Part shown: one piece after another, positions 30,598 through 40,193 of the stretch
Layout: the number at the start of each line of letters is the position of its first letter
Position numbering within the stretch: position 1 is the first letter of the stretch
Assembly: GCA_003210135.1 (NCBI GenBank)
Contig: QCNK01000003.1
Coordinates: 40,964 to 104,963, forward strand
DNA length: 64,000 nt
Direction of reading: 5' to 3'
DNA from: Prochlorococcus sp. AG-424-P23
Lineage (GTDB): Bacteria; Cyanobacteriota; Cyanobacteriia; PCC-6307; Cyanobiaceae
Translations under genes and position numbers: made by a program
The notes under the pieces: generated by a model
The model's input: the letters and a program-made list of their open reading frames with translations, nothing else
Database searches by the model: none
Told to the model about the DNA's origin: nothing

Positions 30598-32223
30598 CTA
30601 ATTTTTTTGCTTATTATTCTTTTCTAAAAAATATTCATAATTACCATGATACGAAAATAACTTTGAATTTTTAATTTCAACAATTCTATTTGCAACCTTT
30701 GAAATAAAATATCTATCATGTGAAATTATTAATAATGAACCTTTGTAATTTTTAATTGCTAATTCTAAATTTTCTTTAGATTGAAGATCCAAATGATTAG
30801 TTGGTTCATCCAATAACAAAAAATTACTCGGAATCATAATCATAAGAGCCAATGCTAATCTTGCCTTTTCTCCGCCACTAAGTTGCTTAATAAATTTAAA
30901 AACAGTTTCATTTTGAAAGCCAAAACCTCCTAAAAATGTTCTTGCCTTTTTTTGTGACCATTCTGGAGATTTATTACATATTAGATCAATAACTCTTTCC
31001 TCAAGTGGTAGTGCTTGAGCTTGGTTCTGTTCATAATAGCTAATAATTATATTATGTTTTCCAAGATTAATTTCTCCAATTTCAGGAGATATTTTATTCA
31101 TAATAATTTTAAACAATGTAGATTTACCGCAGCCATTAGGTCCTAATATTGCTATTTTTTCTCCCGAAGAAATCTTTAAATTAACATCTAAAAAAAGAAT
31201 TTTATCCTCATAACTTTGTGACAAGTTTTTGATATTAAGGACTAATTTTCCTGAGCGCGGACAGTCTGGAAAATTAAAAGCAGGACTTTTTGATTTAGTT
31301 TTAGGAGCTTCAATTTTAGAAATCTTTTTTAATTGTTTTTCTCTACTCTTAGCTTGAGAACTTCTAGTCGCACTAGCTCTAAATCTATCTATATACTTCT
31401 TCTGGATCTCAATTTCTTTTTGTTGTAATAGATATGCTTTATTTTGTGATTCTTCATTTAAAGATTTCTGTTCCACAAAAAAAGAATAGTTTCCATTATA
31501 AATTTCAGATACTCCTCTATCTATGAAAATTATTTTTTTACATAATTTATCTAAAAAATATCTATCATGACTAATTATGATTATCGCAATTTTAAGGGAC
31601 AATAAATATTCTTCTAACCAGAAAATAGTATCTAAATCTAAATGATTTGTTGGTTCATCCAGTAGAAGTAAATCAGGTTTTTGTAAGATTATTTTTCCAA
31701 GTGCAACTTTCATCTGCCAACCTCCCGAAAAATTGCCAACTAATTTATCAGCATCTTCGTTAGAAAAGCCTAATTTTGGCAAAATCTTCTCTACATCAGA
31801 TTGCATTTTATAGCCGCCTAAAGCTTCAAATTTTGCTTGATATTTTGAAAGTTTATTCACTAATATTTCTAATTCATCGGAATCTTTTTTTATATCTAAT
31901 GATTTCATTTGATTCTCAATTTCTAGAAGTTTATTAGACACAATTTTTATATCTTTAAAAGAACTTTCTAATTCCTCTCTTACTGAACAATTGAAGTTGC
32001 AATCTAACTCTTGTTTTAAATGGGCAATTCTAGGATTCCCTTCTTTGATGATAGTTCCACTTGTTTGATCTTCCTCTCCAATTAAAATTTTAAATTGAGT
32101 TGATTTACCTGCTCCATTAGAACCAACTAAACCAACTTTTTCTCCTTTCTTAATCTCCCAATTAATATTTTTTAAAACAATATCTGTAGAATAAATTTTG
32201 CTTATACCTTCGAATCTAATCAC
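30598..32223 (-). CDS. ABC-F family ATPase (Uup/EttA-like)
   Basis: Two ABC cassettes: GSNGAGKST/FSGGWQMKVALGK/LLLDEPTNHLDL and [33 protein letters not shown]; no TM. Confidence 0.92.
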   Translation of the reverse strand: MIRFEGISKIYSTDIVLKNINWEIKKGEKVGLVGSNGAGKSTQFKILIGEEDQTSGTIIKEGNPRIAHLKQELDCNFNCSVREELESSFKDIKIVSNKLLEIENQMKSLDIKKDSDELEILVNKLSKYQAKFEALGGYKMQSDVEKILPKLGFSNEDADKLVGNFSGGWQMKVALGKIILQKPDLLLLDEPTNHLDLDTIFWLEEYLLSLKIAIIIISHDRYFLDKLCKKIIFIDRGVSEIYNGNYSFFVEQKSLNEESQNKAYLLQQKEIEIQKKYIDRFRASATRSSQAKSREKQLKKISKIEAPKTKSKSPAFNFPDCPRSGKLVLNIKNLSQSYEDKILFLDVNLKISSGEKIAILGPNGCGKSTLFKIIMNKISPEIGEINLGKHNIIISYYEQNQAQALPLEERVIDLICNKSPEWSQKKARTFLGGFGFQNETVFKFIKQLSGGEKARLALALMIMIPSNFLLLDEPTNHLDLQSKENLELAIKNYKGSLLIISHDRYFISKVANRIVEIKNSKLFSYHGNYEYFLEKNNKQKN

Positions 32224-32296
32224 TTTTTTTTAAAATAGAATTTACAAAATCGGATGCTTATTTACTAAACAATATTTTGTGGAATAAAATTAATTT

Positions 32297-32473
32297 ATGA
32301 AAAGAATAGAACAAATTGCGGTAATATTCATAGCTGCGGCACTTGCTATTCCAAGTTATTGGTTTTTTTGGACTTTGGCTGGTGGAGGTGGCTACAACAA
32401 AAGGATAAAACCTATGACTAATCAAAACAATAATTACCCGAAACCTCTTACTAAAGACCGCCTCGAGCCTTAA
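32297..32473 (+). CDS. 58-aa single-TM protein (absent from ORF track)
   Basis: MKRIEQIAVIFIAAALAIPSYWFFWTLAGGGGYNKRIKPMTNQNNNYPKPLTKDRLEP*; TM helix plus polar tail. Confidence 0.6.
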   Translation: MKRIEQIAVIFIAAALAIPSYWFFWTLAGGGGYNKRIKPMTNQNNNYPKPLTKDRLEP

Positions 32474-32681
32474 CTAACCACATTTTAGTTGCCTCATCAT
32501 CAATAGTACTCAAATATTCAATAACCTCTTCTTTGGTGACAGAAATATTTAACTCGTTGCCAATATCGCATATTTTATCTAAAGCTTTTTTGGGATTAGT
32601 TAAGGCTGTCATAAACAAACTTTGTTTCTTTTTGGAATCGTTCGCTATCAACTTATAGAGCTTTTCTGCATTACTTGACAT
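32451..32681 (-). CDS. Nif11-like leader-peptide-domain protein
   Basis: 76 aa: MSSNAEKLYKLIANDSKKKQSLFMTALTNPKKALDKICDIGNELNISVTKEEVIEYLSTIDDEATKMWLVKARGGL; Nif11-type helical leader ending in GG-L. Confidence 0.65.
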   Translation of the reverse strand: MSSNAEKLYKLIANDSKKKQSLFMTALTNPKKALDKICDIGNELNISVTKEEVIEYLSTIDDEATKMWLVKARGGL

Positions 32682-32716
32682 GTTTTTAAAAATCTATTTA
32701 TTAATAGATTATTACT

Positions 32717-33055
32717 TCAAGCTACATTTTGTTCACTATATTTATTAAAAGATAAATCATTGTCTGTATCTTTTATTTCTTTTGCTGATGCATCTGCCAT
32801 ACTTCTTGCATCCAAACATAAAACCTTTCTTAGTTTCGCAAAGTTAGCTGCATGAGATTTTCTACCATCTTTTTGAGCATAATACTCAGACTGTTGAAGA
32901 ATATGGTGAAGATGAGTTAACAAATATGGACTAATTACAGCAGATACCAAAACATCACTATTTTCATTATCGTGAGATTCAGAATTGACTAATCTTTTTT
33001 TCGGTTTATCAATTATCGACCTTTTAGGAGAATCAATTTTTCTTGAATTTTTCAT
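32717..33055 (-). CDS. conserved cyanobacterial hypothetical protein
   Basis: MKNSRKIDSPKRSIIDKPKKRL...AVISPYLLTHLHHILQQSEYYAQKDGRKSHAANFAKLRKVLCLDARSMADAS; start MKNSRK chosen within the 32717..33070 ORF. Confidence 0.65.
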   Translation of the reverse strand: MKNSRKIDSPKRSIIDKPKKRLVNSESHDNENSDVLVSAVISPYLLTHLHHILQQSEYYAQKDGRKSHAANFAKLRKVLCLDARSMADASAKEIKDTDNDLSFNKYSEQNVA

Positions 33056-33130
33056 GGGACAATAAAACAATTAATTGATACGGACATAAATTTCCTTACT
33101 AATAATATACACAAAGATAGTATCCTTGAC

Positions 33131-33159
33131 TAACTGTGTATAATAATAAGTAACAGTTA
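33131..33159. promoter_or_regulatory. inverted repeat TAACTGT-N15-ACAGTTA enclosing a -10-like TATAAT
   Basis: 33131-33137 TAACTGT and 33153-33159 ACAGTTA (7/7 match); TATAAT at 33139-33144; 13 bp before the ATG of the RHH gene. Confidence 0.5.
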
Positions 33160-33172
33160 TCAACTTTGACTC

Positions 33173-33475
33173 ATGGCTACCCGCCAAAACTCAACTAATG
33201 GGAAGCCTAAATCCCCCAGAATTCAAGTAGTCCTTCCAGAATTAATATGTGAGCAATTAACTATTTTAGCCGATAATGAATCTAGGACAGTAAGTAATAT
33301 GGCAAAAGTGTTAATACAAGAGGGTATAAAAAAATATCTCGAAAAAGAAAGTAAATCACCTATTTCAGAAGCTAATTTAAATACTGATAAATTTAGAGAT
33401 GAACTTGAAAAACAAAGCGTCAGAAGATTAAAAAGAGCTCCTCAAAGGATTAGATACTATAAAAAATCTGATTAA
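33173..33475 (+). CDS. ribbon-helix-helix (CopG/Arc-like) protein
   Basis: SPRIQVVLPELICEQLTILADNESRTVSNMAKVLIQEGIKKYLEKE: RHH beta-alpha-alpha pattern with basic C-terminus. Confidence 0.75.
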   Translation: MATRQNSTNGKPKSPRIQVVLPELICEQLTILADNESRTVSNMAKVLIQEGIKKYLEKESKSPISEANLNTDKFRDELEKQSVRRLKRAPQRIRYYKKSD

Positions 33476-33481
33476 AAATTA

Positions 33482-34186
33482 TTAATTTTGAGGCAATTTC
33501 TGTAAATCTACAGTTTTACCCATGACTACCAAAATATTTCCTCTTTCCAAAATGTATTTTGCTGGAGGATTAACTGTTAACTCTTCTGCAGGTCCTGCAG
33601 CAAGAACATTTACTAAATAATTTTTCCTCAAATTTAAATCTCTTAAAGATCTTCCAATAAATTCCTCTGGAACAGTTATTTCATCTATACCAGTTTGATT
33701 ATCTAGTTCCAATCGTTCGATTAGGTTTGGTCTTACAAGTTCTAAACCTAATCTTTCTCCTTGCATCCTAGATGGGAAAACAACTTTGTCTGCACCTACT
33801 CTTTTTAACATTTTTTCGTGTAAGTCACTGGTAGCTCTCGCTATTACTCTTTTCACTTTGCTACCTTCACTATCCTTAGCAATAAGAGTTGTAGTTATAC
33901 TTGCTTCAATAGGTTCACTAATACCCACTACAACAGTATTCATTTCAAGAATTCCCGATTCCTTCATAGACTCTTCATCTGTACAATCTACAACTCTCGC
34001 TTCTATCGAAGGTTCTAATTGCCTTAAATCATCAATAGCTTTTTCCGAATAATCTGCAGCCAAAACATCAGCACCATTACTAATAAGTTCTCTGCAAACT
34101 GCGGTTCCAAATCTTCCAACACCGACAACTGCAAAAGTGAGTGCTTCATTTTCTCTCTTTTGGGACCACTGCCACCAATCAGCCAT
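33482..34186 (-). CDS. TrkA/KtrA-type K+ uptake regulatory (RCK) subunit
   Basis: FAVVGVGRFGTAVCRELISNGADVLAADYSEKAIDDL Rossmann plus TrkA_C domain. Confidence 0.9.
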   Translation of the reverse strand: MADWWQWSQKRENEALTFAVVGVGRFGTAVCRELISNGADVLAADYSEKAIDDLRQLEPSIEARVVDCTDEESMKESGILEMNTVVVGISEPIEASITTTLIAKDSEGSKVKRVIARATSDLHEKMLKRVGADKVVFPSRMQGERLGLELVRPNLIERLELDNQTGIDEITVPEEFIGRSLRDLNLRKNYLVNVLAAGPAEELTVNPPAKYILERGNILVVMGKTVDLQKLPQN

Positions 34187-34204
34187 AATAAAACTCAGTC
34201 AATT

Positions 34205-35608
34205 CTAAACATATAGATCAGCCCTAGGATAGCCAATTCTCTTTTGTCTATCTATTCTACTCTTATAAAGAGCCTGCCAAAGTGCACTTAAAAGCAAAAG
34301 GATCCCAAGTCTGCCTACAAACATCCCCACAATAAGAATAAATTGACCAAAATGATTTAATTTTGCGGTTAACCCAATATCAAAACCAACTGTTGCAAAT
34401 GCAGATATGCAAGTAAACAGAATTTCTAGGAATGTGAATGATTCTTTTTTAACAAAAGTATTAGTTGTACTAAGCAACATTGCCATTAAAAGAACAAAAA
34501 GCAAAGATCCAACTGTGATTCCAACTGCCTTTAGAATAACTTTATCTGAAATTAGTCTATTGCTAATAATTACATCTTTCTGACCTCTTAAAGTTGATCT
34601 AGTTGCAGCCATTAAAGCAATAAATGTAGTTGTTTTTATGCCTCCACCAGTACCTCCGGTACTTGCTCCAATAAACATAAGCGTCATTAATAATAAGAGG
34701 CCCGTATCTGAGATAGAGTTCAAAGAAATCGGAAAATTTGTAAAGCCTGCAGTTCTTGCACTAACTGTTTCGAAGATAGATGACATTAACCGTTCAAACA
34801 AATTTAAATCATTAAAAAATTGACTATTTAGCAATGACTCAGTGATAAAGAATCCTAATGATCCGAATAAAATTAGAGACAAACTTGTCCTAATAACTAG
34901 TCTGGAATGAAGGCTTAATTTCTTATAAGAAAGATTTTTTTTATGACTCCAAATATCATCAATAACCCGCCAACCCAATCCACCCATAACAATGAGAAAA
35001 ACAAAAACACTATTAACCAAATAATTTGTTCTATAGTCTTGAAGACTATTTGACATTAACGAAAATCCTGCGTTGTTATATGCAGAAATGCTGTGAAAAA
35101 TCGAGGACCATAGTCTTTCCCAATTATTTTGAATGTCTACAAATCCAAAAGAATATAGGACAATTGCACCCAAGGAAATAATACTAATCGCAGTAATAGC
35201 AATGCTTTGAAAAGTTCGACCAATTCCTCCAACTCCAAATTCATCTAAAGTCTTTCCTTTATCTAATCTAGTTCTTAACTTTGTCCCCTTTACAACAAAC
35301 CCTTGCAAAAATGTTGTAATGGCCATTAATCCTAGACCACCTGATAAAAGCATAAAAGCCAAAAAAACTTGGCCAAAGAAATTTAAATCAACACCAATAT
35401 CTATTATGGTTAAGCCAGTGACTGTTATTGCAGAAGTAGATGTAAAAAAAGCTTCCCACAAACCAACCTTTGAAGATGAACATAATGGAGAGCTCAAAAT
35501 TAAAGTTCCAAGGAAGATAATAAACAAGCCTGTAACAATAGTAAATTGAGGTACAGATAGCTTTTTGTAAGCATCTTTTAACTTATAAACTGAGAATGGG
35601 AATTTCAC
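34205..35608 (-). CDS. KtrB/TrkH-type K+ (Na+-coupled) uptake transporter
   Basis: FTSTSAITVTGLTIIDIG; SAYNNAGFSLMSNS; TAGFTNFPISLNSIS; GASTGGTGGGIKTTTF; SAFATVGFDIGLT: P-loop repeats of the Trk/Ktr/HKT family. Confidence 0.92.
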   Translation of the reverse strand: MKFPFSVYKLKDAYKKLSVPQFTIVTGLFIIFLGTLILSSPLCSSSKVGLWEAFFTSTSAITVTGLTIIDIGVDLNFFGQVFLAFMLLSGGLGLMAITTFLQGFVVKGTKLRTRLDKGKTLDEFGVGGIGRTFQSIAITAISIISLGAIVLYSFGFVDIQNNWERLWSSIFHSISAYNNAGFSLMSNSLQDYRTNYLVNSVFVFLIVMGGLGWRVIDDIWSHKKNLSYKKLSLHSRLVIRTSLSLILFGSLGFFITESLLNSQFFNDLNLFERLMSSIFETVSARTAGFTNFPISLNSISDTGLLLLMTLMFIGASTGGTGGGIKTTTFIALMAATRSTLRGQKDVIISNRLISDKVILKAVGITVGSLLFVLLMAMLLSTTNTFVKKESFTFLEILFTCISAFATVGFDIGLTAKLNHFGQFILIVGMFVGRLGILLLLSALWQALYKSRIDRQKRIGYPRADLYV

Positions 35609-35612
35609 GATA

Positions 35613-37421
35613 TTACCCGTAATTTAAAATTATCAATGCTGGCACCGTAAATGTCATTATAAGTGTTAATCCAGCTCCATATTTTGCGATATCAAAAAAT
35701 CTATATCTTCCAGGACCGTAAACCATTAAATTTGTTTGATAACCCATTGGAGTCAAGAAAGATTGACTTGCACCGAATAAAACAAGCATTATTAAAGCGC
35801 TTGGTGAAATTTCTAAAACATTAGAGAATTCAATAGCAACAGGCAAAATTAAAGCAACCGAAGCAGCATTACTTATAAATTGTGTAAGAATAACTGTAGA
35901 TACAAAAATTACCATTAGTGCAAAATAAAGAGGCATTCCATTAAGGGCAAAGTTTAGATTGACTGCAATTAAATCTGCTAATCCTGTTACTTGCATCGCT
36001 ACACTAAAGGATGATAAAGATCCCAATAATAAAATAACGTCTAACCTAATTGATTTTTGTATCTCTGCAGGTCTTAAACATCCACAAGCAACCATGGCAA
36101 TCACTGCTAAAAGAACTGAACCTACTAATGGAATATTTGAAACCGAAGGCAAAACTAACATTCCTATTGCGATTCCAATCGATATAGGTTTTTTTATCAA
36201 GAAAGGTAAATCATCTTCGAATTGATCTAAAATAAGCAAATCATTACTAGCTTGCAAACCTCTTATTGAATCTAACGGTGCTTGCAATAATAAAACATCT
36301 CCAGCCCTTAAAACAGCTTGGCCTAATCTCTCCTGAACAGTTTGTTGACCTCTTCTTAGTGCCAAAACTGTTGCATTGTGACGCTGCCTAAATCTTAATT
36401 CTCTCAAACTTGCACCAGCTAGAGTTGAGCCAGCTGGTAACAAGGCTTCAAAGGTCTTTGTACCTTCATCATCTGAGAAAATGTTAGCTCCATCGAAAGA
36501 TGTTTTGTTTTCGCCTAACAAAATGGTATGTTCCTGCTGCAGCCTAAATAAGTCAGCCCTTGTAACGCGGATTATTAATCTATCATCCGGTTCAATCTTT
36601 CTATCAGCCAGAGGAGGAAGTATAACTTTTCCATTTCGTTGCAATTCCAGAACATCAACATCAAATCTTCTTTGCAATCTACTATTTCTGACAGATTGTC
36701 CAACTAATTCTGAAGTAGAGGGAATAGTAACTTCAGTAAAGTATATATTCATATCACCATTTTTAATAAATTCTTTATCTCTTCCTCTATCTGGCAAAAG
36801 CACATCAGAAACTAGAATCATATAGGTTGTACCAATAAGCCATACAGGAAACCCGATTGAAGTCAAACTAAATAATTCCAAAGCTCCATAACCTAATTGT
36901 TGACTAATATCACTTACAAGAAGATTTACTGAGCTACCTAATAATGTCAGAGTTCCACCTAATAAAGTAGCAAAAGAAAGAGGTAATAAAACTTTTGAGG
37001 GTGATATATTTCTTCGCTCACACCAACCTTCAATTAGAGGTAACAAAGAGGCTACTACTGGAGTATTAGGTACAATTCCAGATATTGGAGCTATCAAAAA
37101 AGCTATTAAAGAAATTAATTTCCTTGGCGTTCTAATACTTTCAGAAGATATCAATTCTCTTACTCTATCCAAAGCGCCACTTTTAAATAATGCAGAAGAA
37201 ACTGCAAATAAACCCATAAGGGTAATTAAGGATGGGCTGCCAAATCCAGCTAAAGCTTTTTCAGGAGAAAGAACCCCTGTGGCTATAAATATTCCAACAC
37301 ATAACAAACCAGTCAATTCTGGTGCAATAGTATTTTTAATAAATAAAATTATTGACATTATTAAAACAACTACCGTTATAAACGCATCAAAATTATTACT
37401 AACTACTGCAATTAAATTCAT
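35613..37421 (-). CDS. SLC13/DASS-family anion:Na+ symporter with two internal TrkA_C domains
   Basis: TM halves (GILSPEKALAGFGSPSLITLM; FISNAASVALILPVAIEFS) flank two RCK-C repeats (DVLELQRNGKVILPPLADRKIEPDDRLIIRV; TVLALRRGQQTVQERLGQAVLRAGDVLLLQ). Confidence 0.88.
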   Translation of the reverse strand: MNLIAVVSNNFDAFITVVVLIMSIILFIKNTIAPELTGLLCVGIFIATGVLSPEKALAGFGSPSLITLMGLFAVSSALFKSGALDRVRELISSESIRTPRKLISLIAFLIAPISGIVPNTPVVASLLPLIEGWCERRNISPSKVLLPLSFATLLGGTLTLLGSSVNLLVSDISQQLGYGALELFSLTSIGFPVWLIGTTYMILVSDVLLPDRGRDKEFIKNGDMNIYFTEVTIPSTSELVGQSVRNSRLQRRFDVDVLELQRNGKVILPPLADRKIEPDDRLIIRVTRADLFRLQQEHTILLGENKTSFDGANIFSDDEGTKTFEALLPAGSTLAGASLRELRFRQRHNATVLALRRGQQTVQERLGQAVLRAGDVLLLQAPLDSIRGLQASNDLLILDQFEDDLPFLIKKPISIGIAIGMLVLPSVSNIPLVGSVLLAVIAMVACGCLRPAEIQKSIRLDVILLLGSLSSFSVAMQVTGLADLIAVNLNFALNGMPLYFALMVIFVSTVILTQFISNAASVALILPVAIEFSNVLEISPSALIMLVLFGASQSFLTPMGYQTNLMVYGPGRYRFFDIAKYGAGLTLIMTFTVPALIILNYG

Positions 37422-37470
37422 ACGAAACTTATTTAACTCAATATACCCAAAAACAATATTTCAAAAAAGT

Positions 37471-38664
37471 TTACTTGAAATTATCTTTTTTCAGAAACTT
37501 TTTAAAAATAGATTTTTTTTGGAATATCCATGAAGATGCAGATTTTAAGCTTTCATTAATATCAGGCAACTTGGAAGCATATATAAGTCTTCTTGCCTCA
37601 AAAGCCAATTTCCCAGATAAAGTAACCCCAAGGCCAGAAATTGAAGCTTCTCCTATTCCTAAACTAATCATTTCACCATTATCTTTAAATTCAAAGGGTA
37701 AAAGATCCTTTCCTTGGATTAAAATTTCTAAATTATTAGCCAGATAATTTCCTTGCTGCATAGCGACTTGAGCAGTTATAGGTAAATCCTCCATTCCTTC
37801 AATAACTGAAACATCGCCAATAGCAAAACAGTTTTTATAGTTTTCTATTTGCAGATTATTATTAACTAAAATTCGTCCAAATTTTTTTGTTATTTGATCA
37901 GTTTCTAAGTAAGACAAATTAGGTTTAACGCCTGCAGTCCAAATAACAATATCTTTATCCAAAGAAGTTATTCCAACCTCACTAGAAATACTAATCTTAG
38001 TTTCTGAGACTTCTTTAACTGTGGAATTCAAAAGAACGTTGATTTTTCTTTTCTCTAATGCTTTCTCTGCTTGTTCTCTATTAAAAATCTTGTTTTTATT
38101 GAGGATTTCGTTTGATTTTTCTATTACATTAATTTCAAATTGGTCTGTAAATAAATCTTTAATTTTACATGCCAACTCGATGCCAGAGGGACCACCTCCA
38201 ACTATGAATAACTTTTTTTGCAACGCAGTATCTTGTGATTTTTTTAAAAAAGAATTTAATTTATTAAGATCGTGAACATCATTAAAAAAATAACAATTTT
38301 CATCTACACCTTTTATAAAAAAACTATTTGAGATAGAGCCTGTACAGATAACAAGATACTGATAACTTAATTTTAAATCGTCACTAAATTCAAGAATATT
38401 TTCTTTGAAGGAAATCTTGGTTAAAGAATTTCTTAAAAAAGTTATACCCGCATCAGAAAAAATATTTGCAAATTTTGGGGTGGCTTCCCACCTTCTTATT
38501 TCTTTACTTAAAACTTCGTACATTAAAGGTTTAAATATAAAGTTAGTTTCAGAATCAACCACAAGAATCGGTAAAGAAGGATTAAGTTTCTTTAAATTCA
38601 AAGCAAATGTCATACCTGCAAAACCTGCTCCAACTATTACTATTGGTTTTTGTATTGATTTCAT
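37471..38664 (-). CDS. type II NADH dehydrogenase-like FAD/NAD(P) oxidoreductase
   Basis: PIVIVGAGFAGMTFALNL; KKLFIVGGGPSGIELACKI; CFAIGDVSVIEGMEDLPITAQVAMQQGNYLANNL. Confidence 0.85.
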   Translation of the reverse strand: MKSIQKPIVIVGAGFAGMTFALNLKKLNPSLPILVVDSETNFIFKPLMYEVLSKEIRRWEATPKFANIFSDAGITFLRNSLTKISFKENILEFSDDLKLSYQYLVICTGSISNSFFIKGVDENCYFFNDVHDLNKLNSFLKKSQDTALQKKLFIVGGGPSGIELACKIKDLFTDQFEINVIEKSNEILNKNKIFNREQAEKALEKRKINVLLNSTVKEVSETKISISSEVGITSLDKDIVIWTAGVKPNLSYLETDQITKKFGRILVNNNLQIENYKNCFAIGDVSVIEGMEDLPITAQVAMQQGNYLANNLEILIQGKDLLPFEFKDNGEMISLGIGEASISGLGVTLSGKLAFEARRLIYASKLPDINESLKSASSWIFQKKSIFKKFLKKDNFK

Positions 38665-38759
38665 TAGAGAAATATTGTTATGCGTATATGTATTATTAAA
38701 CTATACGAATAATTTTTAAATTGAGCGAAATAAAATTAAACCCATAATCAAACTGAAGA

Positions 38760-39482
38760 ATGATTGAAAAAATTCAAAAAGATATTCAAACTAACTTGAA
38801 GAAATATAATCAAGAGCTTGAAAATATGAAGCCTCAAGAAATGCTTACATGGGGTTATGAAAAGTTTGATAACCAATTTGCTATTACAACAAGTTTTGGT
38901 ATACAGTCATCAGTCCTTTTAGATATGGTCAGTAAATTATCTCTACAAAAAAAAATCAAAATATTTTGGATAGATACAGGTTACCTTCCTCCAGAAACGT
39001 ACCATTACGCTGATAAGCTTATTGATTATTTATCCTTAGAAGTTGAAGTTCTGCAAAGTGAATTATCTCCAGCAAGAATGGAGGCCAAATACGGAAAACT
39101 TTGGGAAACAAAAAAAGAGAGTGATTTAGATAAGTATCATGAAATGAGAAAGATAAAACCTTTAGAAAATGGTCTAAAAAAATATGATATTTTCTGCTGG
39201 GCAAGCGGTGTTAGATCAAGTCAAACAGGAAATAGAAACAAAATGAAAATCATAGACGTAATTCGTCAAAGACTTTCTTTAAGACCTTTATTAAATTGGA
39301 CAAATAAAGATATTTTTTATTATATGGAAGAAAATAATTTACCTGCCCATCCACTATTTATCAAAGGTTATTCTTCTGTAGGAGATTGGCATTCAAGCGG
39401 TCCCGATGGCATTGAAACAAAGGGAAGAGATACAAGATTTGGAGGGATTAAACAAGAATGTGGAATACACACTAATAATTAA
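38760..39482 (+). CDS. cysH: phosphoadenylylsulfate reductase
   Basis: AITTSFGIQSSVLLDMV; IFWIDTGYLPPETYHYAD; WASGVRSSQTGNR; RDTRFGGIKQECGIHTNN (catalytic ECGIH). Confidence 0.9.
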   Translation: MIEKIQKDIQTNLKKYNQELENMKPQEMLTWGYEKFDNQFAITTSFGIQSSVLLDMVSKLSLQKKIKIFWIDTGYLPPETYHYADKLIDYLSLEVEVLQSELSPARMEAKYGKLWETKKESDLDKYHEMRKIKPLENGLKKYDIFCWASGVRSSQTGNRNKMKIIDVIRQRLSLRPLLNWTNKDIFYYMEENNLPAHPLFIKGYSSVGDWHSSGPDGIETKGRDTRFGGIKQECGIHTNN

Positions 39483-39497
39483 ATTGATCATAGAACA

Positions 39498-40193
39498 ATG
39501 GTCTCAGATATAAATTTTTTATTGATAGGCAATAGCAGGCTTCATTGGGCAAAATATTCTAAAAATCAATCTAAATTCTTTCATACCAAAAAAGAGCAAA
39601 AAGTTCCCGAAAATATAGATCTTGATCAATTAGTTTGGGCTTCTGTAGGAAAACTACCAAATTTTTTGCTGAAAAAAGAAAATGAAATAAAAACTAAAGA
39701 TATCCAATTATCAAATCTTCCTGATCATTTTGGAGTTGATAGAGCTCTTGCCTGTATTGCCGCTCTAAAAATTATTAAAAACCCTTTCAAAAAAGATTTT
39801 CTAATTGCAGATTTTGGAACAATATTGTCAATAACAAAATTGAATTCAAATGGATCTATTATTGGAGGTCAACTTCTTCCAGGTTTTCTAACACAATTAA
39901 AATCAATGGAACAAAATACAAAAAATCTTAAAGTTCCCAAAAAATATGATATTCCGATCAAAGATTTTTTAATTAATACAGAAGAGGCAATTTTAAAAGG
40001 AGTAATCAACTCTCTTACTAGCGTAACTAATAGTTTATTTAATCCCGAAAAGGATATTTTAATAATCTGTGGAGGAGACTCTCAATTACTCACAAAATCT
40101 CTAAAAACTAAAAAAGAAAATATTATCAATTCTCCTAATTTAGTTATGGAAGGGATGATTATTCACCACCTATCCATAAAAAAATCAGCTTAA
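39498..40193 (+). CDS. coaX: type III pantothenate kinase
   Basis: LLIGNSRLHWAKY; GVDRALACIAALK; LIADFGTILSITKLNSNGSIIGGQLLPGF; IICGGDSQLL. Confidence 0.85.
   Translation: MVSDINFLLIGNSRLHWAKYSKNQSKFFHTKKEQKVPENIDLDQLVWASVGKLPNFLLKKENEIKTKDIQLSNLPDHFGVDRALACIAALKIIKNPFKKDFLIADFGTILSITKLNSNGSIIGGQLLPGFLTQLKSMEQNTKNLKVPKKYDIPIKDFLINTEEAILKGVINSLTSVTNSLFNPEKDILIICGGDSQLLTKSLKTKKENIINSPNLVMEGMIIHHLSIKKSA

Noticed and set aside
34638-38719. Series of + strand ORFs opposite the Ktr/SLC13/NDH-2 genes (e.g. 35319..35549, 36481..36825, 37475..37747, 38405..38719)
   Set aside because: All lie antisense to well-recognised proteins and show no family features of their own.
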